DNA of 8,545 nucleotides from Weeksellaceae bacterium (GTDB taxonomy: Bacteria; Bacteroidota; Bacteroidia; Flavobacteriales; Weeksellaceae), in the NCBI GenBank assembly GCA_028694715.1, contig JAQVKJ010000037.1:1-8545 (forward strand), written 5' to 3'. The notes beneath the pieces were generated by a model that was given only the letters and a program-made list of their open reading frames with translations, made no database searches and was not told where the DNA came from. Numbering within the stretch: position 1 is the stretch's first letter; the number at the start of each line of letters is the position of its first letter. This document shows positions 7,248-8,545 of the stretch, piece after piece. The position numbers and the translations under genes are program-made.

Positions 7248-8129
7248 TCAATGGTTCAGTTCATCATACAGCTGTTTGATTTTTTGTGACAAATCGTTGC
7301 TCGCCGGTAACAATGGCAAACGGGTGAAAGGTTTGCAGATTCCTTTATGTGCGAGCAGACATTTGATTCCGGTCGGATTGCCTTCTATGTATATTGAACG
7401 GGTTATGTCCATCAATCGGTAGTGCAATTGGTAGGCTGCATCCACCTTTCGTTGAAGGCCGAGCCTAATCATTTGAGAATACAATTCGGGCAAAGCCTGA
7501 CCTATGACCGAAATCGTGCCGCTACCTCCGGCCAGCGTCATGGGCAACCCAAATTCGTCATCACCCGAAATCACTTTGAAATCAGCGTTTTTGGATTGTA
7601 ATATTTCAGTGCTTTGCACAAAATTCGGAGAAGCTTCCTTGATGGCGATGATGTTGCTGAAATCCTTTGCCAAGCGCAGGCTTGTGTGGGATGAAATGTT
7701 GGAAGCTGTCCTGCCCGGAACATTGTAGAGTATAATGTCAGCGTCGGTATTTTCGGCCAGCGATTTGTAATGTTGATAAATTCCTTCCTGGCTGGGTTTG
7801 TTGTAATTGGGTGATGATGAGAGTACAGCGATGAAAGGCGATAAATCAGTGTGTTTGAATTCCTCCTTGAGTGCAGCGGTGTTGTTTCCGCCCATGCCGA
7901 GCACCATCGGGACACGACCAGAGTTGGCAGACTGAATGGCTGCCACGACTTGTTTTTTTTCGGTTTCAGAAAGGGTAGGGGTTTCTCCGGTGGTACCCAG
8001 ACAAACAAGGTAGTCAACTCCTCCCTTAATAACTGAATCTACCAACTTTTCGAGTGATTGAAAATCAATGCTTCCGTCTTCATTGAATGGGGTAATAAGT
8101 GCTACGCCGGTGCCGGTCAGTTTTTCCAT
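7248..8129 (-). CDS. dapA: 4-hydroxy-tetrahydrodipicolinate synthase
   Basis: DapA condenses pyruvate with aspartate semialdehyde, the first committed step to diaminopimelate and lysine. The 293-residue length is standard for this TIM-barrel enzyme. The catalytic residues are present: the Schiff-base lysine in IKEAS (Lys164), GTTGE (45-49) with Thr46 and Thr47, Tyr109 in NYNKPSQEG, and YNVPGRT with Tyr135 and Arg140. Several residues that bind inhibitory lysine in the E. coli enzyme differ here: Ser48 is Thr50, Ala49 is Pro51, His53 is Glu55, His56 is Lys58, and Tyr106 is Asn108. Feedback control may therefore be weak or absent. Some related enzymes of this fold act on other aldehydes or sialic acid, but the full triad and Arg140 favour DapA. 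A promoter element lies just upstream, and the gap to bamD suggests a separate transcript. Confidence 0.96.
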   Translation of the reverse strand: MEKLTGTGVALITPFNEDGSIDFQSLEKLVDSVIKGGVDYLVCLGTTGETPTLSETEKKQVVAAIQSANSGRVPMVLGMGGNNTAALKEEFKHTDLSPFIAVLSSSPNYNKPSQEGIYQHYKSLAENTDADIILYNVPGRTASNISSHTSLRLAKDFSNIIAIKEASPNFVQSTEILQSKNADFKVISGDDEFGLPMTLAGGSGTISVIGQALPELYSQMIRLGLQRKVDAAYQLHYRLMDITRSIYIEGNPTGIKCLLAHKGICKPFTRLPLLPASNDLSQKIKQLYDELNH

Positions 8130-8151
8130 TTTGAATGATTTTTTTGCACTT

Positions 8152-8159
8152 CAAAGATA
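8152..8159 (-). promoter_or_regulatory. Candidate -7 element of dapA
   Basis: TATCTTTG on the minus strand matches TAnnTTTG at every fixed position and lies 22 bp upstream of the dapA ATG, leaving a short leader. I could not find a TTG at the usual distance: the nearest is 24 nt upstream. Only the -7 part is therefore supported. Confidence 0.45.
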
Positions 8160-8200
8160 ATGAGTTATTGTGAATAATCGAGGCAATGCCTTATGAAGAA

Positions 8201-8545
8201 TCAAAAGTTTTTGATGCGCCAAGGTTTAGGATAATAATTGTTTGAACGGCTGCCGATAAATTTAATCCAACCCAAACCAAATCCTTTGAAAGTCAGCAGA
8301 TAAATACCTGCTTTTTTTACATCAACTTCTGGGTCGCTACCTCTCAAAAAAGCCAATGCCTTGTCCTTTCCGATTTCTATTTCCGGGAAATGGTGAAGCT
8401 TGAAGTGAAAATTGGCGAGCGCTTGAGAAGGAATGAAATTCTTTCCTTTTAGCTCACCCAACTCAAGGCCTTGGGTTCGGGTCCGGCTTCCTACAGTGGA
8501 ATCCGTAGCCCGGCGGCAGATCCGGTTCATTCCATCCTTCCGACC
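8201..8545 (-). CDS. C-terminal PUA-like domain of an RsmF-type rRNA cytosine-C5 methyltransferase, partial
   Basis: Only the end of this gene is in the window. The reading frame is open to the edge, and the catalytic SAM-binding domain would lie beyond it. From about 8469 down, the protein reads GLELGELKGKNFIPSQALA, then an ALAFLRG segment, then LGWIKFIGSRSNNYYPKPWR and a short tail to a TGA. These are the hallmarks of the RNA-binding domain that ends RsmF-like NOL1/NOP2/Sun methyltransferases, which make 5-methylcytosine in rRNA. An internal ATG at 8530-8528 is not a credible start for a full protein. The first 28 codons of the visible part, GRKDGMNRICRRATDS and onward, are arginine-rich and do not resemble the hydrophobic strand expected before GLELGE. 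That stretch is 61% GC, against about 42% next to it. A sequence error at a contig end, or a divergent linker, may explain this. Confidence 0.82.
   Translation of the reverse strand, partial: GRKDGMNRICRRATDSTVGSRTRTQGLELGELKGKNFIPSQALANFHFKLHHFPEIEIGKDKALAFLRGSDPEVDVKKAGIYLLTFKGFGLGWIKFIGSRSNNYYPKPWRIKNF

Noticed and set aside
7571..8017. A 148-codon open frame within dapA on the same strand, different phase
   Set aside because: DapA has all its catalytic motifs across this stretch, so the other phase is a shadow.
8181..8191. Palindrome aggcaatgcct after the methyltransferase stop, a possible terminator
   Set aside because: The stem is only four to five pairs with a minimal loop, and no T run follows on the minus strand.
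1..8545. A hidden defence system, mobile element, CRISPR array or novel gene cluster
   Set aside because: All long coding frames belong to familiar housekeeping families. I saw no spaced repeats of array type, no transposase or integrase motifs and no target-site duplications.

Overview
The window reads as a chromosomal segment of a Bacteroidota member. Three things point there. It encodes a DUF4835/PorD-type protein, a family tied to the type IX secretion system. It has the divergent, roughly 110-residue omega subunit typical of that phylum. It has candidate promoter elements of the TAnnTTTG type with no Shine-Dalgarno sequences in front of the genes. The DNA is AT-leaning (about 42-43% GC where counted near the right end). 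Every supported gene lies on the minus strand, so transcription runs from high to low coordinates. I see no tRNA, rRNA, CRISPR array, insertion sequence, integrase or phage gene.

In order of transcription the layout is as follows. (1) 8545-8201: the C-terminal PUA-like domain of an RsmF-type rRNA cytosine-C5 methyltransferase, cut by the window end. (2) 8129-7248: dapA, preceded by a TATCTTTG promoter element. (3) A 159-bp gap with a TATGTTTG promoter element and an 8-bp direct repeat. (4) A tight cluster: bamD (7088-6237), rpoZ (6206-5874), coaBC (5867-4665) and porD/DUF4835 (4668-3763). Gaps are 30 bp and 6 bp, and coaBC and porD share a 4-bp ATGA overlap. (5) A 275-bp AT-rich gap. (6) recN (3478-1824), then, 30 bp on, a type I ABC exporter (1793-1) that lacks only its last few codons.

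The cluster mixes envelope and core functions. BamD inserts outer-membrane proteins, PorD belongs to the type IX secretion pathway, omega is an RNA polymerase subunit, and CoaBC makes 4'-phosphopantetheine for coenzyme A. DapA supplies the lysine and diaminopimelate branch, which feeds peptidoglycan. To my knowledge the bamD-rpoZ-coaBC-DUF4835-recN order is common in Bacteroidota.

This is essentially a housekeeping region, and I found no convincing new system. The most useful observations are local. The recN reading frame has no usable start codon before its Walker A motif and looks frameshifted by one base beside an ATG at 3478. The last 85 bases of the window are 61% GC and do not encode the expected methyltransferase sequence in any frame. 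DapA has lost most of the residues that bind the feedback inhibitor lysine in the E. coli enzyme.
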